From the NCBI GenBank assembly GCA_021234155.1, contig JAJEKV010000006.1, positions 10,563,317 to 10,627,316 of the forward strand: DNA of 64,000 bases. The letters are read 5' to 3'. Positions 9,517 through 20,500 of the stretch are shown here, piece after piece; positions within the stretch are counted from its first letter, which is position 1, and the number at the start of each line of letters is the position of its first letter. A program made the translations under genes and the position numbers. The notes beneath the pieces are model-generated. The model searched no databases and was not told where the DNA came from. It was given only the letters and a program-made list of their open reading frames with translations. The DNA comes from Isoetes taiwanensis (taxonomy: Eukaryota > Streptophyta > Lycopodiopsida > Isoetales > Isoetaceae).

Positions 9517-10320
9517 ATTATTGAAGGAAGCTCTGACGACCGCCCCTGTCTTGACCCTGCCAGACCCAGAGAAAGATAAGCTTGTAGCCACAGATGCGAG
9601 TAAGTTAGCTACAGGTGCAGTGCTTATGCAAGAAGAGCGTGTGGTAGCGTACGATTCCAGGAAGATGAACGACGCCGAAACGCGCTACCCCACGCACGAT
9701 CAGGAATTGCTTGCGGTTGTCAGGGCATTAAGAATTTGGAGGCATTACCTTTTGGGAAGGAAGTTCCAATTGGATACAGACCATCAGAGCCTCCAGTATG
9801 TATTCACGCAACCACACCTTAACCTGAGGCAGAGAAGGTGGATGGAGTTCCTTGAAGAGTATGACTTTGATATAGTCTACAAACCAGGAAAGCTCAATGT
9901 GGTAGCGGATGCGCTTTCAAGGCATCCCCTGACAACCAGAGTGCATTGCAATGCAATTTCGACGCTCTCCAGCGACTTTGGTAAGAAGATTGAAGGGTCC
10001 TTGCCAACGGATGTGGATTTCAGGGAAGTATGGGTAAGCCTCTCTAGGGAGGCTAGAACAGATAAAAAGCGGGAAGCCTTTAAACATTATAAGAAGGAAG
10101 GCAACCTGTTATACCATAAGAACAAGTTGTGCGTGCCCGAATCATCAGGTGTAAGGAAATTAATCCTCCATGACACGCACAACAGTCCAATAGCTGGCCA
10201 TGCGGGATTCATGAAAACATATTTCAAAGTGCACAGTAGCTATTATTGGCCAGGAATGAAGAAGCAGGTAGCTCGCTACATCAAGGAATGTCAGCTATGC
10301 CAGCAGACGAAAGCAGAGTA
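9467..10320 (+). pseudogene. Chromovirus RNase H and integrase N-terminus
   Basis: RNase H has the three acidic residues in LVATDASK, HDQELLAVV and LDTDHQSLQ, and ends at DALSRHP, the usual junction. Next comes the integrase zinc-binding HHCC domain, with HNSPIAGHAGF and CQLCQQTKA. A TAG at 10319 ends this frame between the zinc domain and the integrase core. The core continues directly downstream in the same phase, so this is a point nonsense mutation. Confidence 0.92.
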
Positions 10321-11067
10321 GCTTCGAATTCCAGGGGCATTAGAACCATTAGCGGTGCCAAACGCTAAGTGGGAGGTGATCAGTATGGATTTCATCACAG
10401 GGCTTCCAAGGACAGTAAGAGGGAAAGATGCCTTGATGGTAGTGATCGACAAGTTGTCGAAGATGGCACATTTTATGCCTTGCAGGACCACAGATACGGC
10501 TATGGATACAGCGAAGCTCTTCACCAAAGAGATCTTCAGGCTTCATGGCATGCCAAGGGAGATTATCTCCGACAGGGATCCGAAGTTTATGAGTGCCTTT
10601 TGGCAAGACCTCTTTGCGACCATTCAGACGAAGCTATCCATGAGCACGGCGTATCATCCTCAGACGGATGGCCAAACGGAGCGGACCAACAGGATTTTAG
10701 AAGACATGCTACGGAACTATGTCTGGAATAAGCAAGGTATGTGGGAAGAATTTATTCACTTGGTGGAGTTTGCCTACAATAGCACCAAGCAGGAATCATC
10801 CCAAATGTCGCCGTTTATGATCAACTACGGCTATCAATGCCTAACTCCAGACACTTGGCACAACCCCGTGTCAAAGGTAGAAGTTTCGCAGCAGATGTTG
10901 GCCGACATGCAGCAGCTCGTGGAAGAAGTTCGAGGATATCTGCTAGCAGCAAGGAGTCGACAGAAGAGCATCGCCGACAAACATCGAATAGTCAGGGAGT
11001 TCGAAGTTGGTGACAATGTGTGGCTCAAGATCAAAGTGAAGCAGGCGAAGCTTCGCATCGGGACCCA
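10321..11067 (+). pseudogene. Chromovirus integrase catalytic core
   Basis: Contains the DDE triad context: SMDFITGLP (first Asp), ISDRDPKFMSAFWQDL (second Asp) and TAYHPQTDGQTERTNR (Glu). It runs to VKQAKLRIGTH, the start of the C-terminal GPY/F region, where a minus-strand gypsy fragment is inserted. The reading continues at 12786. Confidence 0.93.
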
Positions 11068-11963
11068 CAATACTCACAAGTAATCAACTGCACCTCCCTT
11101 GGCTTCTCACCAATTGTGAGCTTAGAAATCTTGGCTGCAATATCCTCTATTTTATGCTCTGGAGCAGCAACTTCATGAATGTATCCCAACTTATCTTCAG
11201 CCTTGAGAGCATATTTTTGTGCCTCTAGCAATGTTGTAGGCTGTTTAGCCTTCACCTTATGAGCAATAGCTCGTTTCAACCCCTTCACATACCATTGGAT
11301 ATCCATTTCATCATTCCTTGCAATCTTCCAATGAACCATGGCTTTGAGAACTGCAATATACCTCTGATTATACTCTCTAATTGATGCATCTTCCTTTTGT
11401 GTGAAATTGGTCCACCTTTCCATAGTCTTATCCTTACCATGAACTTCTTGATAATTAGCAATGAAAGCTTCCTTTAACTCCTGATATGTCATGGTATCTG
11501 GCTGAGTTTGTGCCCATTCCTCCACTGAATCTTGCAAAGAACTATGAAACCAAAGCAAGTAATCAGCAGCCGGTAACTTACATTGCTGGCAATACCTCTC
11601 AAACTTCACAATATGCTTCAAAGGATCTCGATCGACCAGATCATCAAACTTTGGAATCCCCATTGTTTGCAAACCCCATACCATAGGTGGTAATACAGCC
11701 ATCTCCGCCTCTTCTTGGGTTTCTTGAAATTGGAAAAACGAAATTGAATCTCCCTTCAATTTGAAAAACGAAATTGGATTACCTTCTAGATTGGTAAATG
11801 GAATCAAAACCTCCTGGATCTGAGAATTAGACTCCAAATCTGCTCCCAAATCTGAAAACGAAATTGAATCTTGATGCAATTTTGAGCTCAAAGATTGACT
11901 CACCGGTCCCCTTCTTGTTACGATGGAGCTTGGTGGGATATCCTTCTTACTTCCCTTGGGCAT
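11068..11963 (-). pseudogene. Gag of nested gypsy element (truncated)
   Basis: An open minus-strand frame starts MPKGSKKDIPPSS at 11963. The Retrotrans_gag domain is clear: IPKFDDLVDRDPLKHIVKFE, LPAADYLLWFHSSLQDSVEEWAQ, YQELKEAFIANYQ and REYNQRYIAVLKAM. The frame ends ITCEYCG at the first half of a CCHC knuckle and then runs about 12 codons into host integrase sequence. A repeated FFKLKGDSISFFQFQ segment lies near the N-terminus. The gag is otherwise undamaged, so this insertion looks younger than its host element. Confidence 0.9.
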
Positions 11964-12137
11964 AAAACTATGCTCCCCTTGTCAAATTTTACTCCACAAA
12001 TCAATTACGGCAAAATCCCCTTCACACAAGAAATTGCTCCTTTCACAATGGTGTCGTTCTTTACCGACGATCACCAATACCAATAGTAACAACTCCCTTT
12101 TTCACTGGAAATTCTTGCCGATTAATGGTCTGTCGAG

Positions 12138-12152
12138 CCATCGTGGTCGCCA
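12138..12152 (-). other. Primer-binding site of nested gypsy element
   Basis: In minus orientation TGGCGACCACGATGG follows the LTR end CTCTAACA by a few bases. TGGCGAC-type primer sites are common in plant gypsy elements. Confidence 0.7.
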
Positions 12153-12155
12153 AAT

Positions 12156-12495
12156 TGTTAGAGCCTGGACTCTAACCTTGCAAGAAGGATGAAAAACCCA
12201 ACAATCCAAGCTCAATCTATCAGATCAAGGCAATGCACAACACAAAGAATCATCATCTCCATATGTATATCAAGCAAAAACACTCTCTCTCAATACACCG
12301 TCCCTCTGTTCTTCTCTCTCTCCCCTCAGACAATACTATGATCATCATGGATACGTGCAAATATCCTGCACGCGTGCATGTGCGTACATCACTCCATATA
12401 CGGTATACTATCTTCTATACCACCTCAATAGTGGTGAATGTGGTTAGTGGTGACAAGTGTGGTGATGAGTGTGGTGAGTGGTGATCACCCCAACA
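12156..12495 (-). repeat. LTR of nested gypsy element
   Basis: About 340 bp, beginning TGTTGGGGTGATCACC and ending CAGGCTCTAACA in minus orientation, with TG...CA ends and short terminal inverted similarity (TGTT...AACA). Only this one LTR is present. Confidence 0.75.
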
Positions 12496-12785
12496 CAATT
12501 ACAAAGAAAAATGTCTAACGTTATGCCTTTAATAATGGCTATTAGAGCATGTTGGACCACAATTGGCTGTGACAAAAGACTCAGGAACACCACCAGCAGC
12601 AACCTGTCTCAACAGATTGCTTGATAGTAAAGGACCATCTATTCTGAGTTATTGCAGAGAATCAGAGAAGTAGAATGAGGTAAAACAGGAATATTATATG
12701 TTTCTAATGTGCACGGTACAAAATATGATGAGCATATGTATGCTTTTCTTTTGCATTTATGGCAGTTATGAAAAATATATCATAA
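12496..12785. other. Unassigned 290-bp segment
   Basis: Lies between the nested gypsy LTR and the resumed integrase frame. It is AT-rich, with no LTR, TIR or repeat similarity to the rest of the window. A short plus-strand stretch reads GTPPAATCLNRLLDSKGP but stops soon after. It may be the flank carried with the nested insertion. Confidence 0.4.
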
Positions 12786-13194
12786 GCTTGCTCCAAGGTG
12801 GGCTGGACCTTTCAGAATAGTCAAGAGAGTAGGTAATCAATCCTACAGGTTAGACTTGCCAGCACACCTAAAGATTCATAAGGTCTTCCACGTGAGTTTG
12901 TTGAAGAAGCACACTCCAAATCCAGACGAAGTCTTGGACACTCCAACGTTGTTGGAAATGACGGAGGAGCAGCTGGAAATAGTTCCAGAATTAATTCTTG
13001 ATAAAACTTTCAAGAAAACAAGGAGATCAGAGTTTCTCCAATACTTGGTCAAGTGGAAACACTTGCCAGTGGAAGACGCGACATGGGTACTCAAGAAGGA
13101 TCTATTAAAGCAGTACCCACAGTTTATGGAGCAATGGGACGGCAAGATCATCTCCGATGAAATCAGCTCAGGCATGTCGAATTGTATAGATTAA
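12786..13194 (+). pseudogene. Integrase C-terminus with chromodomain
   Basis: Resumes with HKLAPRWAGPFRIVKRVG (the GPY/F module), then FHVSLLKKH, and a chromodomain at about 12985-13140: ELILDKTFKKTRR, LQYLVKWKHLPVEDATWV, YPQFMEQW. The aromatic cage positions appear partly kept (Tyr and Trp in YLVKW; Trp in ATWV). In chromoviruses this domain reads histone marks and steers integration. It is open to its own stop at 13194. Confidence 0.95.
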
Positions 13195-14059
13195 TTCTAT
13201 GTGTAGTTAAGATTAATCTACGCATGCAACCTATGCTAGGTATGGATTGCATGCGTTGTTACCGATGATGGGACCACTACGGTGATCTCTAGGGCGTGGT
13301 GTAATGTTAATGTAGGCATGACCGCGTTTCCGCTTGGATGAGTGGAAGGTAGACTAGAAAGTCTACTTCTGTCCCACGGAAGTAGACGACCTCGAGAGAA
13401 AAGAGGTCATTGAGAGATGCATTGATAGGAAAGGCACCTTTAGCCCCATATATGCTTTGATAGGAGGAATTATCCTTCACGCCCCATATACGGGAAGGAT
13501 ATCCTCCACGCTGGGCAACTAGAGGTGTAGGCATGAGCGGCATATAGGCATATAGGCGCTGTCTCCGCGGCCATAATGGAAGATTCATCCTCTTCCTACG
13601 CCGAGAGATTAGCCATGCATTCATGTAGATAGGTGGGGTGGTCACCATATAACCAAAAGTTTATTAATAATTAAAATGGTACTAACGTAGTGTCGACCTG
13701 CAGGCCAATAGAGCGCTCCGGATGGCAAGGAGGTCGAGCTACGAAGACTTGCAACACAAATTTTTGTTGGAATGTGTTGCAAGGAATGAAGAGTACCTCG
13801 AACAATAATTATGAAATGCTAGAATTTTGATAAACTAAATTGTTGTGATAAGTGAATTGTTGAGTAACTTGTTTGACGATGTTATGGATTGATAAGTTAT
13901 TTTATAAGTTAAGGGCGTAATAATGTTTTAAAAATATTACCGTAAGGTAATCTTAGCAAATGTGTAAGTATTATAGTAGTATATTGTATGTATCAGGTTG
14001 ATTGCAGGTTAGGAAGATCCCAAGGTGGGGAGACCCACGATGCTGCGGACAGCATCATT
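13195..14059 (+). other. 3' untranslated region of the chromovirus
   Basis: No gene seen. It holds a short plus-strand reading QANRALRMARRSSYEDLQ near 13705 and AT-rich sequence. A block CCAAGGTGGGGAGA occurs at 14021 and again at the polypurine tract, so the tract is duplicated about 40 bp apart. Confidence 0.6.
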
Positions 14060-14074
14060 CCAAGGTGGGGAGAA
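14060..14074 (+). other. Polypurine tract
   Basis: CCAAGGTGGGGAGAA lies directly before the right LTR start TGTGACG. This is the standard plus-strand priming site layout of plant gypsy elements. Confidence 0.88.
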
Positions 14075-15720
14075 TGTGACGTTCCAGCACAGTATACGGT
14101 CCCAGGACATATACTGTACTGCCCCGTCACGCGTACACGCCACCCCGACTGACGTGTATGCCGACGTGTAGCCAGGCGGGTAGCCCCTAGGGGGCAACTT
14201 GCAAGGAGTGTGCATTTATTAATGTGCACATTTAACCATGTGCACATTTATCTAGGTGCACATTTTCCCATGTGGACACTTTATGCCAAGTGGGCCATAC
14301 CCAAGTGTGCAATTAATGTGCACATTTACCAATGTGCACATTTATTAAGGTGCACACCTTTCCATGTGGGCACATTTTGCCACCTAGCCATTAAAGGCAA
14401 GTGGGCCCATTCCCAATTATCCCACATGCCTAAAGGGGATAATTGGAAACCCTAGCCACCCCCTTGTCTATTTAGGAAGGGAAACCCTAACTTGCCCATT
14501 TTTCGTTTCTAGGGTTTTAGAGCTCTGTTTTGACTACCCCAGGGGTCAAAACCGCCTCCCAGACTCTGTCTGAGCGAATTGCCCCATTAGTTTCCCTTGA
14601 TTCGAGCAGTTTAGCAGGATGGTTGAGCTCAGGACAGGAGGAGGAACTCAAGGATCAGGTATTTCGTCAATTTAATAGCCTAAACCATCTTCTAGTCATT
14701 AAATCAGTAGGTTTAGCCTATTAAATTGGCCATAGCAGCCCTCTAGATCTCTAGATACCAGACTCTAACTAAAGAACCTAACTCTATGATATAGATTAGA
14801 TTCTGTGATGTATATGGATGTTGTATCTCTATGAACTCCTTGTGTTGGGAAGGGGGGTAGAGACCTAAAGCTTGGTAGTAGATGCTCCTAGATTAGCCTC
14901 TCTAGCACACTATAGATTCGGCCTGTGCACAAGAGCCATACCTGGTTGTGGTGAAGGGGCCAGACTGGCTTAGAAGGAGGTTCGTGTCCTGACCCTTGAA
15001 CGATCCCTCTGGTGTGTAAGGCCTACCGGGGATCATTGTGACTAGGTCTAATGGCTTACCACTGAGTGTGGGTAGGGCATGGGCTCGACACCCGTGAAGT
15101 GGTGTACACTTTCCAGTGGGTTCAGTCGAATAAGGGCAGTGGCCCTCTAGTCACCTTGGGTCAGCATGTAGACCTCTGGAGGGAGTAATCCCTACCTGCC
15201 CCATCGGAACTGGGGAGATGCAACCCAGGAATAGCCCTTTTGGCTATGCCTCCGGCGGGCTACAGTCAGGTCCCAACACTTTTCAACCTACTCTGCAAAG
15301 TGTGCACAGGAGGGGCGGATGGAGTGGACAACCCTAAGCCATGTTCTTATGCCAGCCAAATCCATTGCCATGAATTCTGTCTGCAATGAACTCTGGAGAC
15401 CCAAGCCGTCAGTCATCCCCTCGAGTCTGAGCCTTGGGTAGGACCCCATGTATGATGCTGATCATTGTCTATGCAGATGTTGGTGCACCACCTTCGAGGT
15501 GGATATGTGATCATGTTGTATACTGACATGTATGTTTACGCTTCCGCAGCTAGGTAGGCCCTGAGGGAGATGGGGTAAAATGGCCCCTTCACTCTTCCCA
15601 CTGGGACTCGTTACGGGTGCAGTGATTGTGGAGGGCCCTGCATCAGTATGGAGCTGGTATGGGGGATGAACTCCTATCTGTATACGGTGAGTGCACCGTA
15701 TACGAGTAGGGGACGTCACA
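14075..15720 (+). repeat. Right LTR of chromovirus (complete, 1646 bp)
   Basis: TGTGACGTTCC...GACGTCACA, with the 5-bp target duplication at 15721-15725. It lacks the 236-bp MITE of the left LTR. The last ~308 bp (15413-15720) have no counterpart in the left LTR. Near its end a perfect inverted pair TATACGGTG / CACCGTATA (about 15681-15702) can form a hairpin. Confidence 0.92.
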
Positions 15721-15725
15721 ATACC
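15721..15725. repeat. Target site duplication, right copy (atacc)
   Basis: Matches 2103-2107. From here the LINE endonuclease frame resumes with TGT ACA GGA TAG AGG GGT CAT. Confidence 0.92.
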
Positions 15726-18460
15726 TGTACAGGATAGAGGGGTCATGGTGGAGTGGCTTGCTACTACCGGACAACCTTGGCACATTCGGTTACCCTCCAG
15801 AAGACAGACAGACACAACCGGTACTTGTGGGTTCGTGTGCATAATACCAGTGGCAACCCTCTTTTTCTGGCCGCCTGTTATATCCCTCACGCAGAGAGCA
15901 CCTTCTATCGCAGCCACCCCGATGCGGATAGGATGGAGCCTTATGTCGATCTATATGATGACATACAGCAGCACCAGCAGTTGGGTAGGGTCGTCCTTCT
16001 TGGAGATTTTAATGCGAGGGGCGGGGAGTAGAGCAGCCCATGCGACTTGACCCCCTCGATGACGATGTCCCCGCCTTCCCCCGAGAAGCAACCCGCCACG
16101 AGGATCGGATGACGGCCGTGTCTCTCGCTTTGTGATTGTTCTCGCTATGTGGTATTTTTGACTTGATAATTTGCAATGGCTCTGTCCACGGTGGCCCGAT
16201 TCTCGCAAGTGCACATGCATGTGACAATCGTGGGGAGGGTCTAGTGTGGTGGACTATGTGCTCGTAGTTGTGCAAGATATGCATCTCATCACAAGCGTTC
16301 CGGGTGGGGCAGGGCGATCGGGATGAGGAGGCCATTTATCACCTCCCACTTTATTTGGACCTGGTTTGGCAAGCCGTAACCCCCACTATACCCAGCCCTC
16401 GCCCGTCCTCGGTTGAGACTAGATTATGGCGCGCAGAGGACTACGCCGAGATGCTCATGGACGCCCTCCCGAGTAGTCTGCGGACCTCCACACTAGAGCG
16501 GTGAGACAGATCACCGACTTCGCTATTACGGGATGCGGCGGGACGGGTGCTGGCGGACCCCCTCCTCCTCCCCGCGTCGCCGCTCGGGGTCAGCAACATT
16601 CAGCGTAACCCGATGGTTTGATGCGGAGTGTAAAGAACACAAGCGGCGGCTCCGTCACATTCTGGATCCGTGTACTCGCTTGCGAGGCCACCACCGCATC
16701 TTGAAGGAGACAAAGGCGTGGTACCTTGCCGGGCATCGGGGAGATGTTCGCCTGCTGGACACTCATCCTCCCGAACCTTTTGGCAGAGTGGTTCGAAGGC
16801 CAGCCCGACCCTCTGGGGGGACATCACACACGCAAAGGCGGTGGGATGCTTTTGCAAAGCACTCTATGACCCACCGGGGGACGCCAGCCCATACCCCCAC
16901 GGGATGGCCCCCATTGGTTCTCGTGGAGGAGGATGTTGAGGAGGGCCCCGCAACGGCCGGCTAATGGGGCGGGCGGTGACCTCGATGGTATGCGGCCGAA
17001 GTTACTCAAATGGGGCAGGCGTACCGCTTGTGTGCGGTCCTCACTACCCCATTCAACGAGCATTGCGGGGAAGGTCTCCCAGACAATGGACCACAAGCGG
17101 GGTTGTTCCCATTCACAAGGCTGGGCGACCCACACCGTCCGGCCAATTGCACGGACGATCATGGTCGATTTCAAGATTTGCCAAACCGTTATCGGCATTC
17201 TCGAAAGCAAAGACTTGACCCACCGGGCAGAGGCGGCAGATGTGCGAAGCCCTCACACAGGCGTGCTTTAGACCCCGCCACTCAACGATTGACCATATCT
17301 TTACTAATCTGCGGGCACCGATTGAAGACGGTCGGAATCATCGGCAGAGGACTTGTATTGTCGCTTTGTGGACTTCGCGAAGGCTTTTGATACTGGTTCC
17401 CGGGGAAAAGTAGGCTAGGACTGCGTCAACTGGGGTTCCCCGCCGTGCGTGCGAGAATGCCATATACAAGGTTGTATGAGAGTTGTTTTGGCGGGATGCA
17501 GCCGACGCGCCAAGCATTCACCCGAGTATCGCGTCCGCAGGTTGCCCCCCTCGCCAACACTTTTGGCCTCTACATTGATCGGTTGGAGCCCCGGCTTATT
17601 GAGCATGGGGGGATGGCATGGCTTTTGCACCAGGTCATCCGCCCGGCTCATCTATGCGGACGATGTTGGCCCTACCGCCCACACCCCGAAGCTATGCGGT
17701 CTCACCGGATGCCCTAGACACATTTTGTCGCTACGACATGCTGGCGTGAATCGCCAAGACCGGGTGGTTCTCATATCCTCTTCCGTCGCCCCATGCCTCC
17801 CGCACTCACATATCGGGGACAGTACGTGGACGCCATGCCCACCTACAAGTACCTAGGGATGGAGTTCCCCTCCTCGCTCTGGCGGGAGGCGTCTATCGCT
17901 TGGTGACATTGTATTTGGAAGCGCTTTATGCCATCTGAGAACATCAGTCATCCAGTGACTCTATGATTGGGGCCATCGGTCCACATCTGTTAGGGCACCG
18001 GGTCGAACTTTGTCCTTAAATGCTGCGGGGTCGAGGTTTGGGGCGGTCGTCTCTTTGGCGACTGGAATGACTTGGAAGGCGCGTCACGAAGGCATTTTGG
18101 CACGGGCACTTCGGTGGACACATCGGCCCGTCGTGGCGGCTGCGGGAGTACCTAAGCGCTTGTTTTCCATAAGCTCCGCGGGACCCCGGCTCTAGAGCAG
18201 GTCAAAAGCGCCCATTACAAGGAGCACATCAACCCGTGTTAGCCAGGGGGGCCGACTCTACTGCGTTCCAATTTGCCCACGAAAAAGCGGACTCATTGCC
18301 TCCACCATGCGGGTGCCCACCATCTTCGCATCGAGGCGGGCGGTGGATTGGGGAGTCCCTGCCGGGGCAGGCTCTGTCGGTCTTGTCAAGCGGGTGCCAT
18401 TGAGGATGAGTCTCACGCTTTCCGAGTTGCCCGGCGTTCGGTCGATCCGGGCCGATCACG
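15726..18460 (+). pseudogene. LINE ORF2: endonuclease, reverse transcriptase, C-terminal domain
   Basis: The endonuclease continues with RGHGGVACYYR, RYLWVRVHN, LFLAACYIPHAES and RVVLLGDFNAR (catalytic GDFNA box, about 16000-16020). RT motif A reads RFVDFAKAFDT near 17371. A motif B-like PLANTFGLYIDRLEP follows near 17555, and the catalytic YADD lies at 17653-17664. The C-terminus (about 18290-18420) has HHLRIEAG then CRSCQAGAIEDESH, the Cys/His region of plant and algal LINEs. At least five frame changes and several stops are present, so the copy is inactive. The YADD box itself is intact. Confidence 0.88.
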
Positions 18461-18682
18461 CCCCTTAGTGCGGCCGGACTTGCCCTTACATTTGTCGATG
18501 AAACACCACAAGACGCGCCGGGGGTCGTACATTCAGAGGTACTTGGACTGCGAGGTCACCTTTGCCCCGCATGGCTGCCCGCCGATTAGGGCACTACCAA
18601 GTGCGGTGCATGACTATATATATTTGGGTGTTTCTGCATTTTATATATTACGACAGTTTGTCAGCAGGCTGATTGATGCCAC

Positions 18683-18720
18683 GGTTTTCCCTCGAAAACC
18701 CTTGGCGGGGTTTTTAATCC
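18683..18720 (+). ncRNA. LINE 3'-UTR hairpin-type motif, copy 1
   Basis: GGTTTTCCCTCGAAAACCC followed by TTGGCGGGGTTTTTAATCC. The same core occurs in opposite orientation at 35581-35644 and 49688-49767. It may fold as an RNA stem (AAAACCC with GGGTTTT). A role in LINE RNA recognition is inference. Confidence 0.45.
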
Positions 18721-18779
18721 ATGCAAGAATCACGCTTTGTTGCGTTTTTTGTATTGGGTCCCATAGACCGATTGGTCTC

Positions 18780-18812
18780 CGTGGACGATAAAAGTACCTT
18801 CCTTCCTCCTTA
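18780..18812 (+). other. LINE 3' terminus with (CCTT)n tail
   Basis: GTGGACGATAAAAGTA followed by CCTTCCTTCCTCC. The same end (GACGTTAAAATA plus a tetranucleotide repeat) is seen at 33832, 42859 and 47494, which identifies the true 3' end of this LINE family. Confidence 0.8.
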
Positions 18813-19385
18813 GAGAAGGCTTTAGTTGTAAGGACTTTTGCTTCACTACTTTCTGCTATGCTTAGCAGAACTATGTACTGTTTCTCTTGATTTATGGAAA
18901 ATCTACTCTTACTCTCTCAAAAAAAAGGGGGAGGGGGGGGGATCTGTGGAATTATGAAGGCAGATGGAAATAATACATGATTTTGAAACAGATGGGGATA
19001 ATGCATGACAAAATGAATGGCAGATGCTCCTGCATGGAAACCATGTGCTTGTTAAGCTTGAATCCTTAGATTTGACAACTTGCACACTGCTCTTAAATGA
19101 CCTTTGATCCTGCACTTCTGTATGCACTTGAAGAGTTGCTTAGTCCTTTTTCTACTTGAAATAAACCAAACTTGTCTGAAGTAAATTAATTTTTAGACTG
19201 CTCACTAAAACTATTTAAGCTTCTTGGAAAAAGAGAACTATCCTACTGTAGCAAGAACAAACCTACAGCAATCTAAGAATTGACTCTAAAGCATATTTAT
19301 TCAAATAAAATTACGGCAACACGTTGTTTGTTAATTGTGAGTTCTTAGTATACACCTTGCAACAGCAGTCTATGACTGTCGGATG
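18813..19385. other. No gene; probable copia LTR remnant
   Basis: AT-rich, with an A8 run and a G-rich run at 18919-18941. From about 18943 (TGTGGAATT) to 20385 it may be one LTR in minus orientation (TGTTAACC...TTCCACA) once the 720-bp hAT-type insertion is removed. The outer boundary is a guess. Confidence 0.35.
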
Positions 19386-20105
19386 CAGTGTGGGAATTTG
19401 ACACCCCAGAGGGTGTCAATAGCAAAAAAATGTGTCAAAGAGGCAATCGATTTTTGAAAAATGTGTCAAAAGAGACTTTCTAGTTCGAGAAAATGTGTCA
19501 AAAGAGACTTTGAAAATGTTAAAATATGTCATTTCACACACCACAAAATATGAAGTGTGTCAAAAAAATTTAAGCATATAAATACTGCAAGGTTGCCAAT
19601 AGGTTACATCATTTATGTTTATTAATCAATAAGGTTTCTATATCCATATTCTACTAGAATTACATATCGGATTTCCCTTCACATATGAAATATTTTGTCT
19701 AGCTTAGACCTTGTATAACAATTGATTATTATAGGATACAAAGAGCTCAAATGTCCGATGACACATTAGATACTCACTTATTGGTCTCATTATCAAGCAA
19801 TCTCTATGGGCAAGTTGATTGATATGAAATTGATAAAACTCGGCTCAATGAGCAACATAAACAAGGAAAATGGAGGATTATAATATTCCCTAGAATATTG
19901 TACTCAATCATTCCCATGACTTTTTGGATTTAACTTTATTTCATAATTCTTTTGGTTAGGAATATAATAGCATGTTCTGGATGTCAATGATATTCAAAAT
20001 GCGTCAAATGAGATGAACTTTTTTTTTAAGTGTGTCAATTGACACGTACAATTCTAGAAAGTGTGTCAATAGAAAACCCATATATAATTTGAATTTCCCA
20101 CACTG
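19386..20105. mobile_element. 720-bp non-autonomous hAT-type element
   Basis: Ends CAGTGTGGGAATTTGACA at left and, as reverse complement, CAGTGTGGGAAATTCAAA at right, so 11-bp perfect TIRs. An exact 8-bp duplication GTCGGATG occurs at 19378-19385 and 20106-20113. GTGTCAA/TTGACAC motifs recur at both subterminal regions (for example 19431, 19466, 19495, 20033, 20061), as expected for hAT transposase binding. No coding capacity. Confidence 0.95.
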
Positions 20106-20500
20106 GTCGGATGCTACAAAGCTATGAACAAGAAAAACAAATATGTACAAAGAGTGAAGGAAACGTGCCAAATGAGGCTCTCCAAACTTGAGATAAAACC
20201 TGAGTACATCTGAAGAGGCTCTGGTCTAATATAGTGTAGACCGCAAATCTGAGCCCTAAATCTAGCTAAATCTAAGCCATACACTTAAGTTAACCTAAAC
20301 ATGCCAAGTGTCATCTGCCACCACTGACACCTAACATGTGTACAATGTTAATCACTAGGTGGTTAACACTGCCCCCCCTTAAATACTAGTGATCTTTAGG
20401 CATGAGAGTCTTCAAACCTGCAGCTTTTATATTCAAATGCTCAAGTCAATATGCAGGTTTAAACATGTCATTGTGTGCAATGCTCTTCTATGCAGCCATA
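20106..20500 (-). repeat. Copia-type 3' end: polypurine tract and LTR start
   Basis: In minus orientation TTTAAGGGGGGGCAG is followed by TGTTAACCACCTAGTG, a polypurine tract abutting an LTR start near 20371. The region just upstream (20390-20480) resembles a copia 3' non-coding end. No polyprotein remains, so it is a fragment. Confidence 0.55.

Larger units (their letters stand above)
11068..12495 (-). mobile_element. Truncated gypsy element nested in the integrase gene
   Basis: In minus orientation: LTR (12495 to 12156), primer-binding site, then gag ending abruptly at its first zinc-knuckle Cys pair at about 11068, where host integrase sequence begins. Everything downstream of gag is absent. 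With the unexplained 12496-12785 it accounts for the interruption between integrase core and chromodomain. Confidence 0.85.
2108..15720 (+). mobile_element. Ty3/gypsy chromovirus carrying a histone H3-like ORF
   Basis: Bounded by TGTGA...TCACA and a perfect 5-bp target duplication. The order is left LTR, H3-like ORF, promoter-like spacer, unrecognised ORF unit, gag with zinc knuckle, protease, truncated RT, RNase H, integrase, GPF motif and chromodomain, polypurine tract, right LTR. The pol order and the C-terminal chromodomain place it among chromoviruses. It is non-functional: the primer-binding site and U5 are missing on the left, the RT core is deleted, and there are many stops. Nested within it are a 236-bp TIR element (3353-3588) and a minus-strand gypsy fragment (about 11068-12785). 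Confidence 0.93.
1..18812 (+). mobile_element. Non-LTR retrotransposon (LINE, APE type), split by an LTR element
   Basis: The parts lie in order on the plus strand: tandem 5' monomers, an ORF1 remnant (598-1930), the endonuclease start (1934-2107), then after a 13.6-kb inserted LTR element the rest of the endonuclease, the reverse transcriptase with a YADD box, a C-terminal Cys/His-like region, a 3' UTR and a (CCTT)n tail at about 18797-18812. Joining 2107 to 15726 keeps the reading frame through the insertion point, with one TAG three codons after it. Several frameshifts show the copy is dead. The 5' limit is uncertain because the array touches the window edge. Confidence 0.85.

Noticed and set aside
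15462-15917. Minus ORF of 151 codons across the LTR/LINE junction
   Set aside because: It spans the junction of two unrelated elements, so it cannot be an old gene; the plus strand carries endonuclease motifs.
18919-18927. Poly(A) end of the LINE at the A8 run
   Set aside because: Three other copies end at GACGTTAAAATA plus tetranucleotides, which places the true end at about 18812.
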